A stretch of 64,000 nt of DNA from Camellia lanceoleosa (taxonomy: Eukaryota > Streptophyta > Magnoliopsida > Ericales > Theaceae). How positions within the stretch are numbered: position 1 is the stretch's first letter; each line of letters starts with the position of its first letter. The translations under genes and the position numbers were made by a program. The stretch is taken from assembly GCA_025200525.1 (NCBI GenBank), contig CM045770.1:129484200-129548199 (forward strand), in the 5' to 3' direction. This document shows positions 22,360 through 32,284 of the stretch, one piece after another. Below the pieces are notes generated by a model. That model searched no databases. It was given only the letters and a program-made list of their open reading frames with translations, and was not told where the DNA came from.

Positions 22360-24890
22360 CTATACCCTCATCCGAGTGCAGGCCACATCATCCTCTTCAA
22401 TCGCCACCCTGCTAAAGTCAAGCTCTGGGAACAGCTCTTCAGCCTTGCGTTTGAACATTTTCCACCCGCTGTCCCAGTACTCTGACATTTCATGCTTGTA
22501 GAAGTCCGACTGCTGGAAGCTTGCAATCACCTCAGACTCAGTTCTCCCAGCAGTCGTCTTCGATGGGCCAGACCCCCCAGCCTCATCCCATGCCAAGCTG
22601 CTGGCAACTGCAGCATCGATCGCCATCTGGAACTCAGGAGACCCTTTGAATTGAGTCACAACTGCAACATAAAGATCGGGGTAGGCTGCCCTTTCTGAGG
22701 CCGCATTCGCCTTCTCTTCGTTCAGCTCCTTTTGTAGGGCCTCCCTGTCAGCTGCAGCCTTGGCTCTCTCAGCCTCCAGCTCCCTCCTCCAGGCCTCCCC
22801 CTCAGCAGTCAACTTTCCCCTCTCTGCTTCAAATTGTTTCAGTGAGGTCTCCTCTCCTGACCACCCTACTCGCTCGCCTCCAACTCCTTCTTGAGCTCTC
22901 TCTCTGCTCCAGCGCCCTGGCGCGTTCGTCTTCTACCTCTTTTTGCAGAGCCTCAGCCTTAGCATCTGCATCATCCCTCTGCCTGACGAGCTCTTCGTTA
23001 TTGGTCATGGCCTCTTCATGCCGCTCGACCGCAGTGGCACAGGCCTTTTGGCACTCCTCCAATTTTTTCTACTCACCAGCCAACTGGAACTCGAGCGACA
23101 CAACCCTGTGGCGCGTGTCCTCAAAGTCCGACTTGACTGATGGCAGCTCGGTATGGGCAGCCTTCCATGCAGCACTCTCCTTCTTCAGCTTGGTTAGGTC
23201 TCCCTTGGCCTCTTCAGCTTTGATCTTGGCCGCTGCAGTTTTCCTCAGCAGGGCCCCTGCCAGGGTAGTTACCTCCATTTAGGCGGAGCATAACCCCCTG
23301 AACAGGTCGGCCTCACTGAATCCAGAGGCCGAACGCAGAGCTGACTCCTCCACCATCTTCACTAGGCGGTCTGCCACCGCTTTAGTTGGGCCTCCATCTC
23401 CCTCCAGCCTTCCAGCTACAGCACGCGCATGGTAAATAGTGGCGCCCAGGCCAACTCCTCTTTCTGAGAGGCCTGAGCCCCTTTGGTCTGCTCCCTCCCA
23501 CTTGGCTCTGCCACAACCAACTTCCGCTTGCACCACTAGGGTCTTCTCTAACCTCCCACTTGGCTCACCCCGGCCTTTCGGCTCCCACTTGTTCTGTGGG
23601 GTCTTCTCCTAACGTCCAACATTGGTGGCTATCACCACTTACAGGGTGTCCTTTGTCTGAGGACCTCTGCCCGGTGAGGCGCCCATCCCTTCTGGGGTTT
23701 GCTCCACCTCTCCCCCCTCTACTTGCTTGGCCAGACTGGCCTCTCCCACCCTCACCTCCTTTCTTCTTTTTTGGGCTGGCTCTTCTTCACTCCGCTTCAA
23801 CCTCTTCTTCTTCTTCCCCACACCCAGCGCCTCCATCTCCTTCAACGACCTTTCCTTCAGAGGGTCTTTTGGGAGCAATCGTGGGACGAACTCGACCAAA
23901 TCCTTCTCTCCCAAGGGTTTAGGACGAGGTCGGATCCTCTCCCTCGCCACTGGCAGAGCCGGTCGGTCGACTTGGGACTCCTTGAATTTCTGGGCTTTCA
24001 GCAGGATGGCTTGATCCTATGCCTCCTGCGCCTTTCTTCTTGCCTCCAGCTCTGATCGGTCGAGGTCTCCACCGCTCGGTTGTGGACCCAACTTGACTTC
24101 AAATAGCGCCAAGCAATTTGAACCAACTCGTTCCACTTGACTTTTTCCTTTTCCTTCCACTCATTCACCTTCTTTACCCTCTCCTCCGCCGCCGCCCCCA
24201 ACTTTAGCTCCACATACTTGGTTGGCACCTTCCACACGGTGCGCACACCAGCCCCTCCAGAGATGGACACATAGAACCACTGCGGCCTCCAACCTTTGAT
24301 GGACGTTGGTAAACCAGCCACCAAACCCTTCCCTACCGACGCCTGAAGGGTGATCCAGGTCTCTTGCTGTCCTGAAGCCTTGTAGCAGCCAAAAAACTCT
24401 TCCACCGTCATGGCCACCCCTCCGTTCGCCTTCGGCCAAGCACTTGCGCAAGCCAACAGGATTTTCCATGCATTGGACATCAATTGCCCTGGTGCTACCT
24501 CCAGGTGGTTGAGCACATCTACCACGATTTGCAGCAGAGGCAACCTCAGTCCACCTTTTAGAGCTTCCTCGTAGAGGGAAAACGCTCCATACGGCGTCGA
24601 GCGGTCTCTCCGTCGATTTTGGCACCTGTAATTCCACCTCCACCGGAATCTGGTACTTCTCGCGGATAGCCTCCAATTCCGCCGCTGTAATAATAGATCT
24701 ATCAGCCCTCGAATGCCAGTGGTCTGGTTCCACCTGGCTGATTGGCTGTGCCATTTCCACCGATTCCCCCCTGTTGGACCTATACTGAATCGCGAGTTCC
24801 TCTGCATCATCTTCCCCCAGTGGATCTACCCTGACAATTGCAGTCTCTTCGTGGGCTATTTCTAAGCTGTGTTTGCGAATAACCCGATCG
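22360..24890 (-). pseudogene. Antisense extra gene of G2 (Transposase_28 / 'putative gypsy type transposon' family)
   Basis: On the minus strand the N-terminal part has ISQVEPDHWHSRADRS and AIREKYQIPVEVELQVP, then after a frameshift near 24590 FSLYEEALKGGLRLPLLQ, HLEVAPGQLMSNAWKILLAC and GWRPQWFYV, the typical core of this plant family. A basic Lys-rich linker (about 23800) follows, then long coiled-coil segments (23280-22750) and a C-terminal EFQMAIDAAVASSLAW with a last part KMFKRKAEELFPELDFS. The product would be a long rod-like protein of unknown role. Several frameshifts break it. Its frame appears open upstream of 24760, so the true start was not fixed. Such antisense genes between pol and 3' LTR are known in Tat elements. 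Confidence 0.75.
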
Positions 24891-25224
24891 AGTGCTAAAA
24901 TCGAAGAAATGTTTCAGCGAATATCGTGAGCAGCGAAGGCGATACTTGAATGTTTTGAGTTTTTGTAAAGAAGTAGGTGAATCGTATGATACCAAAAGCC
25001 CACGGTTTGCCCGTATTCCAAGGATCCAAATTAATGTTTGCCAGTTTGAAAACTTTTCAAATCATCTGCCAAAACTGTATCATCAATGCCCATAATAATC
25101 CCCTGACGTTTCACCCCTGATCTAACGCTTGCCCTTTCCCCTCCCCCGACATCCTGCCACGTGTATGGTCCTGATGCGCTGACTTCTGCCCTTACCTTGT
25201 CTTTTCCACTTCAAATCATCACGT

Positions 25225-25640
25225 GACACGCCGCCCCTTGAGCCCCGTGCCCTTCCACTCGGCCACCTTCACGGTCGGCCTCTCCGGCTCGGTCACCTGC
25301 ACGGTCGGCCTCGCCCCTTCGGCTCCTCACGGTCGGCCTCACCCGCTCGGCGGCCCTCACGCTCGGCCTCTCCCGCTCGGTCACCCTCACGGTCGGTCCC
25401 TCACGCTCGGCCGCCCCTCACGGTCGGCCTCACCCGCTCGGCGGCCCTCACGCTCGGCCTCTCCCGCTCGGTCACCCTCACGGTCGGTCTCTCCCACTCG
25501 GTCACCCTCACGGTCGGTCCCTCACGCTCGGCCGCCCCTCACGTTCGGCCTCACCCGCTCGGCGGCCCTCACGCTCAGCCTCTCCCGCTCGGTCACCCTC
25601 ACGGTCGACCTCTCCCGCTCGGTCACCCTCACGGTTGGTC
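25225..25640. repeat. GC-rich tandem array upstream of the G2 antisense gene
   Basis: Units of about 25-30 bp such as CTCGGTCACCCTCACGGTCGG recur some 15 times with a higher-order pattern. The plus-strand open frame over it (25223-25723) is Arg/Ser/Pro repeat and not a credible protein. The array ends about 0.3 kb upstream of the antisense gene and about 80 bp before the 3' LTR. Two CACGTG boxes (near 25158 and at 25220) flank its left side. Confidence 0.9.
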
Positions 25641-25699
25641 TCCCCCTACCGATCGGATTCATCTCCACTATTATTATTCCCTTCGTTGGACTAAAGCTG

Positions 25700-25789
25700 C
25701 ACTCGGGAATGGGGGACTACTGACAGGGATAGGCCCACAAGGACCACGGCCCACCGTGAGTAAACCCAAGCCCACTATTTAGACCCCAT
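25700..25789 (+). mobile_element. Polypurine tract and truncated 3' LTR of G2
   Basis: GGGAATGGGGGACTAC precedes TGACAGGGATAGGCCC at 25721. The match to the 5' LTR holds to CCCCAT at 25789 with one difference, then stops; about 495 bp of LTR are missing. The sequence after the break, CTGGTTTTACACTAG, is not part of the LTR. Confidence 0.88.
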
Positions 25790-25973
25790 CTGGTTTTACA
25801 CTAGATTCCTATCCATCTGGTATCCATCTGGGTAAAACCAAATGGCTCAAGCTTCCCCCCTGTCCAAAATTGGATTGGAGTGTACTATTGGACATCCATA
25901 GGCCCATTACAGAATCTATATCGATGATTCAAACTATTCAATGTGTAGAGCTTGTCGAGCATTTCATCTTCTA

Positions 25974-26004
25974 TAAAAATAAAAATAAAAATAAAAATAA
26001 AAAT
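25974..26004. repeat. (AAAAAT)n microsatellite
   Basis: About five units of AAAAAT in a row. Confidence 0.95.
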
Positions 26005-26669
26005 CATTTTGATCGGACATCGTTAGTTGCTTAAACTATTCAAATTTGTGTCAATAATAAATATAATTTTAAAAATAAATTATTGATACTAATGTAATCT
26101 CATCAAGTGATTATTGAAATACAATTAATGTAATTTTTTTTACAGCAATGAAATACTTGACAAGTCGTACACATTAACAGTTTGAATCATCAAGATGAAC
26201 CCAAAATTAGCCCAAAATAAACCGGACTGGACAGTCGAACTTTCAAATGGACATACACATACACCAATAAATTACAATAGATCTCCTTCAGCCATGACTC
26301 ACTTACACTTTACCTGCTAATAGTTAAAACTCGACTGGTCAATCCCTTCAAATGTCATTTTGTGTCAAGTTAAACCTCTCGTTACAGAAACACATGTGAC
26401 TGCATTATATGACAAATGAAATTTTACGACAGAAATACCCTTTTTTTAATTTTTATTTTTATTTTTGTAACCGTACATATCTGTCACTACAAATATGTAC
26501 ACATAGCACTTTAATTAAATTTTCTTTACAAGATAGTTCAGAAAACTAACGAAAATTGAAATTTAAAATTGAAAAAAAAAGAAAGAAAAGAAAGAAAGAA
26601 GGGAAAAAAGGTAAATTATTTCCAATATTTTGTTTGCTCCAATGACTTCCATAAATAAATCAAATATCA

Positions 26670-26970
26670 TGGGCCCATTTTGGAGCTCGTTTTGATAATC
26701 TGAACCGTTCACATTTTAGAATACATCAATTAGAACATGCCTGTAAAAAATCAAATTAATCGGATATCGTTTACCTATTCATCCACTTACATTTGTATTC
26801 ATTTTAATACTTTAAATCACAATTATTATTTATTTTTGTAGACAGAAATGTGAGTGGATGAATTGATAAACGATATTCGATTAACTTGATTTTTTACAGA
26901 CATATTCTAATTGATGTATTTTAAAATGTGAACGGTTCGGATTATCAAAATGAGCTCCGAAATGGCCCAT
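26670..26970. mobile_element. Fold-back MITE with ~125-bp inverted arms
   Basis: The left arm from GGGCCCATTTTGGAGCTCG and the right arm ending CGAGCTCCGAAATGGCCCA-like sequence are complementary over roughly 125 bp with scattered differences; both contain TGATAATC.GAACCGTTCACA and its complement. The loop is about 50 bp. It has no coding capacity. The target duplication is not clear. Confidence 0.85.
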
Positions 26971-27051
26971 TTCACGGCACAACAGATGCTGTTGTGCACC
27001 CCACCCAGCAGCATCCCCAAATTCCGTATAATGAGGGTCTTTTGATTTTAC

Positions 27052-27082
27052 AAAAAATAAAAATAAAAATAAAAATAAAAAT
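27052..27082. repeat. Second (AAAAAT)n microsatellite
   Basis: Five AAAAAT units, the same motif as at 25974. Confidence 0.92.
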
Positions 27083-27469
27083 CTAAAATAGATAAAGCAA
27101 TTAAAGTAGGAAAAATGGTTTTGACCCCTAATTTTGGACTCTCAAAACCAACCTCAAGTGATGTGTAATAAGTTACATCATTTCTGTAAACCCCACTAAA
27201 ACGTAAAACCTATCCAATGAGTGCTTGTCATATCATTATGGGTTGGTTTTGGGGTTACAAAATTGATGAGATGTAGCGTTATTGTTAAAGTTGTACAAGA
27301 ACACTAAACCGACTTAAAATGAAGGTAAAAACAGTAAATTGACATTTAGGTCAATTACATTTGGTATTTATATATTTAAATGAGGTTAACGGTTGACTTT
27401 TAAATATTAGAGAAACAAAGTGCGAAGGGCCATTTGTAATTTTCCCTACAGCAACTTGCAAGTCTATTG

Positions 27470-27715
27470 AACGGGTTTGGTTATGGTGTGCAACTTACAT
27501 CTTACACCTTATTCTTTACACTTATACCTTATACTTATACTTTTTATACCTTACACCTTACACCTTTTGTGTAAGTGGCACATGGTGTGCAACTCACTTA
27601 CACCTTATACCTTACACTTACACCTTACACTTACACTTACACCTTACACTTACACCTTTTGTGTAAGTGGCACATGGTGTGCAACCCACTTACACCTTTT
27701 GTGGGTTGCACACCT
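27470..27715. repeat. TTACACC-type repeat with terminal GGTGTGCAAC words
   Basis: CTTACACCTTATAC-like words repeat irregularly. GGTGTGCAAC occurs near 27485, 27583 and 27675, and its complement GTTGCACACC closes the block at 27713. The last copy forms a 14-bp perfect stem with an 11-base loop (27675-27713). Confidence 0.75.
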
Positions 27716-28060
27716 AAGAAAATTCCCTACTGATATTTAATATAATTTGACTTGTCTAATTAATAAGATAGACTACGCAGGGACTTAGTTATTAGAACTA
27801 GTATTTGAATTCTCTCAATTTGATTATCTTAATGTGAGAGAGTGATAAGAGTAGTATTTATAATGAATGTGTTAAAATCTTGTAAGTATAAAAGTAAGAT
27901 CTAAATATTATATTATATATATACATAATTTCACCAATTAAGAAGTCAAAAACCAAAAATGTTGGTTTTCAAATTGTAATACTTTTAAAACAGAAATTCT
28001 ATTGACAAAAAATTGTCTTCCTGGTATTATTGTTTTTAAAATGTGGGGTTTAATGTCTTT

Positions 28061-28354
28061 TGTTAATATAAATATAATATGTTAATATGTTAATATAATA
28101 TGTAATGTATAATATGTAATATATTAATATATGTATACAACTGCTAGCTCAGATAGATATAGGATTCCTTTTCTTTTGCTTTTCTACTTTCGGTTGCTTT
28201 CGGTCGCCTGGCCTTCTTTTCATTATTCTATTACATTTGTATCATAATGCTGTTTTGTAACAACTCCTATATAATGGAGCTTCCATTTGGTTTCCAATAC
28301 ATATTGAATAACAGTGCTTATTCACTCTTTCAATCTCTCTCAACATATTTTACA
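28061..28354 (+). mobile_element. 5' LTR of the copia element (294 bp)
   Basis: Starts TGTTAATATA, ends ACATATTTTACA. It carries TATATAATGGAGC near 28270 as a likely TATA box. It is longer than the 3' LTR because of an extra TATAATATG-type repeat near 28100 and an extra CGGTTGCTTT near 28190. Confidence 0.9.
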
Positions 28355-28367
28355 TGGTATCAGAGCA
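28355..28367 (+). other. Primer binding site, initiator tRNA-Met
   Basis: TGGTATCAGAGCA, the usual copia primer site complementary to the 3' end of initiator tRNA-Met, directly follows the LTR. Confidence 0.92.
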
Positions 28368-28981
28368 CAGGTGTTTTTGCCTAGTCTCTTCTTCCGCTGC
28401 ATCACAATTTTTTTTGTTGCTTAACAGCTTGCTATATATCTAGTCTGCATCCTATTTTCTGTCTGGCAGATTGTTGCATATCTCGTCCTTATCTCACTCA
28501 CAGATTGGACCATACCAGTACCTTCGTCTCCTCACAACGAATCCAACGCCACAAGATTCATCATCTTCCGAAGTCACACGCGCCGCCGGAACTTCAACCC
28601 ACACGCTTCCTCGTTCTCCGACGCGCTCCACGCGGACTCATACACTTGTCCCATGCTATTGTGCGCCGCGGCCTCACCTGCTATCGTGAGCCGCGTGTTT
28701 CTGACGTCAGCCCGGCTGCTTCCATGCGCTGCTTGTGCTCCTCTGCTATCGTGCACCGCGCACTTCTCTGCTAACGTGCGCCGCGCCTCTGACATTGTCT
28801 ATGCCGCCTATGACATCATCCTGTTGACCAAAACTGTCCACTCACTTTGCCAAGCCAATTTAGTGCCTTTCTGGTCCTATTTTTTGGCCAGTTCACTCCT
28901 TTTCCACTGATTTCGACCCTCTGAATTCACTGGTAACCTCAGATTTTTCAGATTCTATCTCAATAGTACTGCTTTTCCCTC

Positions 28982-31900
28982 ATGGATCGCCTAGACTCCT
29001 CCAACCACCCTCTTTCCGTTGTTCTTGACGGGACTAACTATGTCTTATGGGCACAAGCTATGTCTGGATTCCTCAAAGGAAAGAAACTTTGGCGCATCAT
29101 CACTGGGGATGTGTGCAAACCCATCTCAGCAACCACGGAATCCGCTGCCACCACGGACTCCGCTGCCAAATATGTCGACCGTCTAGAGGATTGGGATAGT
29201 AAAAACTATCAGATCATCACTTGATTTCGCAATACTTCTATTACATCTATCAGCCTTCAGTTTGGCCGGTTCCAACTTGACTCTGCTTCCTCTCCAGCCA
29301 AGGCCATCTGGGATTTTTTACAAGAACGCCATCAGACTACTGGCCTTGCTCACCAATATCAGCTTCTCAATCATCTTCACCGTATGTGCCAAGATACCAC
29401 TCAGACTATTAATGATTTTCTCTCCCAAATGTATTATGTTTGGGATCAGCTTACTCTTTCTGAACCTCCATGGCATTGTACTCTGGATGGTACCTTGTTT
29501 ACTACTTACTGTGACCAGCAGCGCTTGGTTTAATTTCTCATGGCTCTCACTCCCTGTTTTGAGCTAGTACGTGCATCTCTCCTTCATCGCACTCCTTTAC
29601 CCACTCTTGAACAAGCCATTTCTGAACTCCTGTCAGAGGAAACCCGGTTTGGTACTCTCCATCCGCACCCTGTGGATTCTGTTCTTGCTACTCCCCAGAT
29701 TCGGAGTTCTCCTTCACCACCTTCACCACAGCAGTAAACTATCTGCAACTACTGTCACAACCGCAGTCTTCCATCGACTCATCTTCTGGTTGATTGTCCA
29801 CTTCGTCTTTGTCGGTTTTGCAACAAGACTGGTCCTGGTCGTCTCCAACAAGACTGCTTCCGCAATGCCACCCGTGCCTCTCGCAATGGTCCTTCCACCA
29901 GGAATTTTTCTCGTAGCAACTCTCACCGTTCTGGGACTCCGTTTAAACCAATGCCTGCTCAACGCACTGCTACTGCTGCCTCTGAGGATTTGCCTTCCTC
30001 TATCCCTATAGATCCTTCCACTCCAGTCTTCTCTCACACCAATTTCGAAGCCATGTTTCAGTATTTCTGGCAGAAGTCTGGTACTCCTCCATCTACTGCT
30101 TTGTCTGTCACCCCAGGTAACACTTCCTGGTACTTTGACTCCGCCTATTGTAATCACATGACCTTTGATCCTACTATTTTTACTTCTCTCTCTTCTACTC
30201 CTCATGTTCCTTCTATCCATACTACTGATGGGTCTCTTTTGTCTGTAAGTCATGTTGGTTCTGTTTCCACCTCTCACTTATCTTTATCCCATGTATATCT
30301 TATGCCTGCTCTTACTTTAAATCTTATCTCTATTAGTCAATTATGTGAGCATGGTCTAACTGTTACCTTTTCCCATACTGGTTGTTTGGTGCAGGACCCT
30401 CGGACGGGGCAAACTCTTAGGATAGGCCGTAAGCATGGACGTCTTTACGAACTCATCCATCTTCATGTTCCAGATTTCTCTCAGATCACAGCTCCTACTA
30501 CTGCCACCACTGCTCTTCATTTATCTCCTTTTCAGCTTTGGCACTGTCGTTTGGGCGATCTTTCTGTTGGTCGTTTAAAATCTTTAATTTCTAGTGGTCA
30601 TTTAGGTCCTGTCAGTTCTGATGCTTTAGATTGTGTGTCCTGTCAACTTGCCAAACAACCGGCTTTGTCGTTTAATAAAAGTGACTCTGTTTCTCTTGCA
30701 CCATTTGATCTTATCCATTCTAATATTTTGGGACCCTCTTCTACTCCCACTATGGGGGGCGCCCGCTATTTTGTTGTTTTTATCGATGATTTTTCCCATT
30801 TTATCAATTGTATCCCTATACCTATCATTCATAATCACACTCCTTATGAGCGTCTGCATGGCACCCGTCCCCCTTACACCACCCTTAGGGTCTTTAGATC
30901 TGTCTGTTTTGTTCTTCTCCAACCTCATGAATGTACCAAACTTGAGCCCCGTTCCCGCCTTTGTTGCTTCTTGGGGTATGGTATTGAACATAAGGGGTAT
31001 CGTTGTTGGGATCCTCTCTCCCAGCGACTTCGTATCTCTTGTCATGTGGTCTTTTGGGAACACAAAATGTTTTCCTCTCTCTCTCTCTTTCGTTTGTCTG
31101 TTCTCTCACCCTCTCTGTTTTTTACTGACCCTTCCACAGATCTGTTTTCTGATGAGCTTACTCCAACGCCCCTGCCAGTCTCTCTCGAGTTTTCTGATAC
31201 GCTTACTCCATCGCCCCTGCCAGCCTCTCTCGAGCTCGCCCTGCCTACTGGTCTGTCCCCTGCACCTGCTCCCTCTGATGGTCCTGCTCTTGCTCTCTCG
31301 GGATCCTCCCCTCCTGTTGTGTCTCTTCCTCTGGCTCCTCTTCCCTCTGCTCGACCACGCCGAGTAACCCAACCTTCTACTCGTCTTCGTGACTTTATTG
31401 TTAGTTCTACTGCTTTTTCTACTTATGAACCGACCTCCTATCGTGAGGCTCGCTCTAATCCTCTTTGGCAGCATGCTATGACTGATGAATTGCAGGCTTT
31501 AGACAAAACTCATACTTGGGACGTTGTTGATCTTCCTCCTGGAAAAACTGCCATTGGCTGCAAATGGGTATACAAAATCAAGACTTGTTCTGATGGCTCT
31601 ATTGAACACTACAAAGCCCGCCTTGTTGCCAAAGGCTTCAACCAAGAATATGGTATTGACTATGAGGAGACCTTTGCTCCTGTTGCTCGTCTCACCTCTG
31701 TTCGCAGCTTGATTGTTGTTGCTACCACTCGACAATGGGATCTTTATCAACTGGACGTGAAAAATGCTTTCCTCAATAGTGTTCTTCTCGAGGAGGTCTA
31801 CATGCACCCTCCCCCTAGGTCTCCTTATCCACCTCATAAAGTCTACAAACTTCGGCGTGCTTTATATGGTCTCAAACAAGCTCCCCGCGCTTGGTTTGCC

Positions 31901-32284
31901 AAGTTCAGCTCTACTATTCATGACTGTGGTTTCACCTTCAGCTCTTATGATACTACTCTTTTTATCCGGAAAACAGCTCAAGGGACCACCCTGCTTTTGC
32001 TTTATGTGGATGACATGATTATCACCGGTGATGATTTCGATGGTATTCTTCACCTTAAACAGTTTCTTAGCAATCATTTCGAGATGAAAGACCTTGGTCC
32101 TCTCAGTTATTTCTTGGGTCTTGAAATCTTTCATGATTCTACGAGTTCTTTTATCTCTCAGGCTAAGTATACCTCTGATCTTCTCACACGTGCTGGTCTT
32201 ACGGATTGCAAGACTGCCTCCACTCCCCTGGAGCCTCAAAGTCGTCTTACACCTCTTGATGGCACTCTTCTCTCAGATGCTAAT
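28982..32284 (+). pseudogene. Copia gag-pol, 5' part (Gag, protease, integrase remnant, RT)
   Basis: One continuous frame from ATG 28982 to the T3 insertion, broken only by TGA 29222, TAA 29531 and TAA 29735. Gag starts with LDGTNYVLWAQAMSGFLKGK. Protease: WYFDSAYCNHMT (about 30128). GAG-pre-integrase and zinc part: LWHCRLGD and CVSCQLAKQ (30535-30660). Integrase is cut short: the first catalytic Asp reads Asn in LIHSNILGP, and after FVVFIDDFSHF (about 30767) the frame jumps to the far PYERLHG segment, so most of the DDE core is deleted in frame. RT is complete to the insertion, with WVYKIK, LDVKNAFLN, ALYGLKQAPRAW and catalytic LLYVDDMIITG. The final part resumes at 60797. Confidence 0.92.

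Larger units (their letters stand above)
14893..25789 (+). mobile_element. Tat-type Ty3-gypsy retrotransposon G2 with antisense gene, 3' LTR truncated
   Basis: Parts in order: 5' LTR (14893-15456), primer site (15459), gag, protease, RT, two RNase H regions, integrase (ending 20948), a 29-bp minisatellite, an antisense coiled-coil gene (24.9-22.4 kb), a GC-rich repeat array, polypurine tract and the first 69 bp of a 3' LTR. A second, archaeal-type RNase H and an antisense extra gene between pol and the 3' LTR mark the Tat lineage. The two LTR starts differ at one base in 69. It is plus strand, sits in the first intron of the CAD-like gene and is not autonomous because pol is frameshifted many times. 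Confidence 0.88.
25790..28060. other. Intergenic or intronic DNA between G2 and the copia element
   Basis: No coding frame was recognised, including no later exon of the CAD-like gene. The stretch is AT-rich and holds two A5T microsatellites, one fold-back element and a TTACACC-type repeat, listed separately. Confidence 0.6.

Noticed and set aside
22842..23282. 146-codon Ser/Leu-rich plus-strand frame
   Set aside because: Complement of the coiled-coil part of the G2 antisense gene.
25223..25723. 166-codon Arg/Ser/Pro-rich frame
   Set aside because: Translation of a GC-rich tandem array next to the G2 3' LTR; the antisense gene's upstream region explains the location better.
30633..31367. 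244-codon hydrophobic frame inside copia pol
   Set aside because: Shadow of the copia pol frame; pol motifs are in the other frame.
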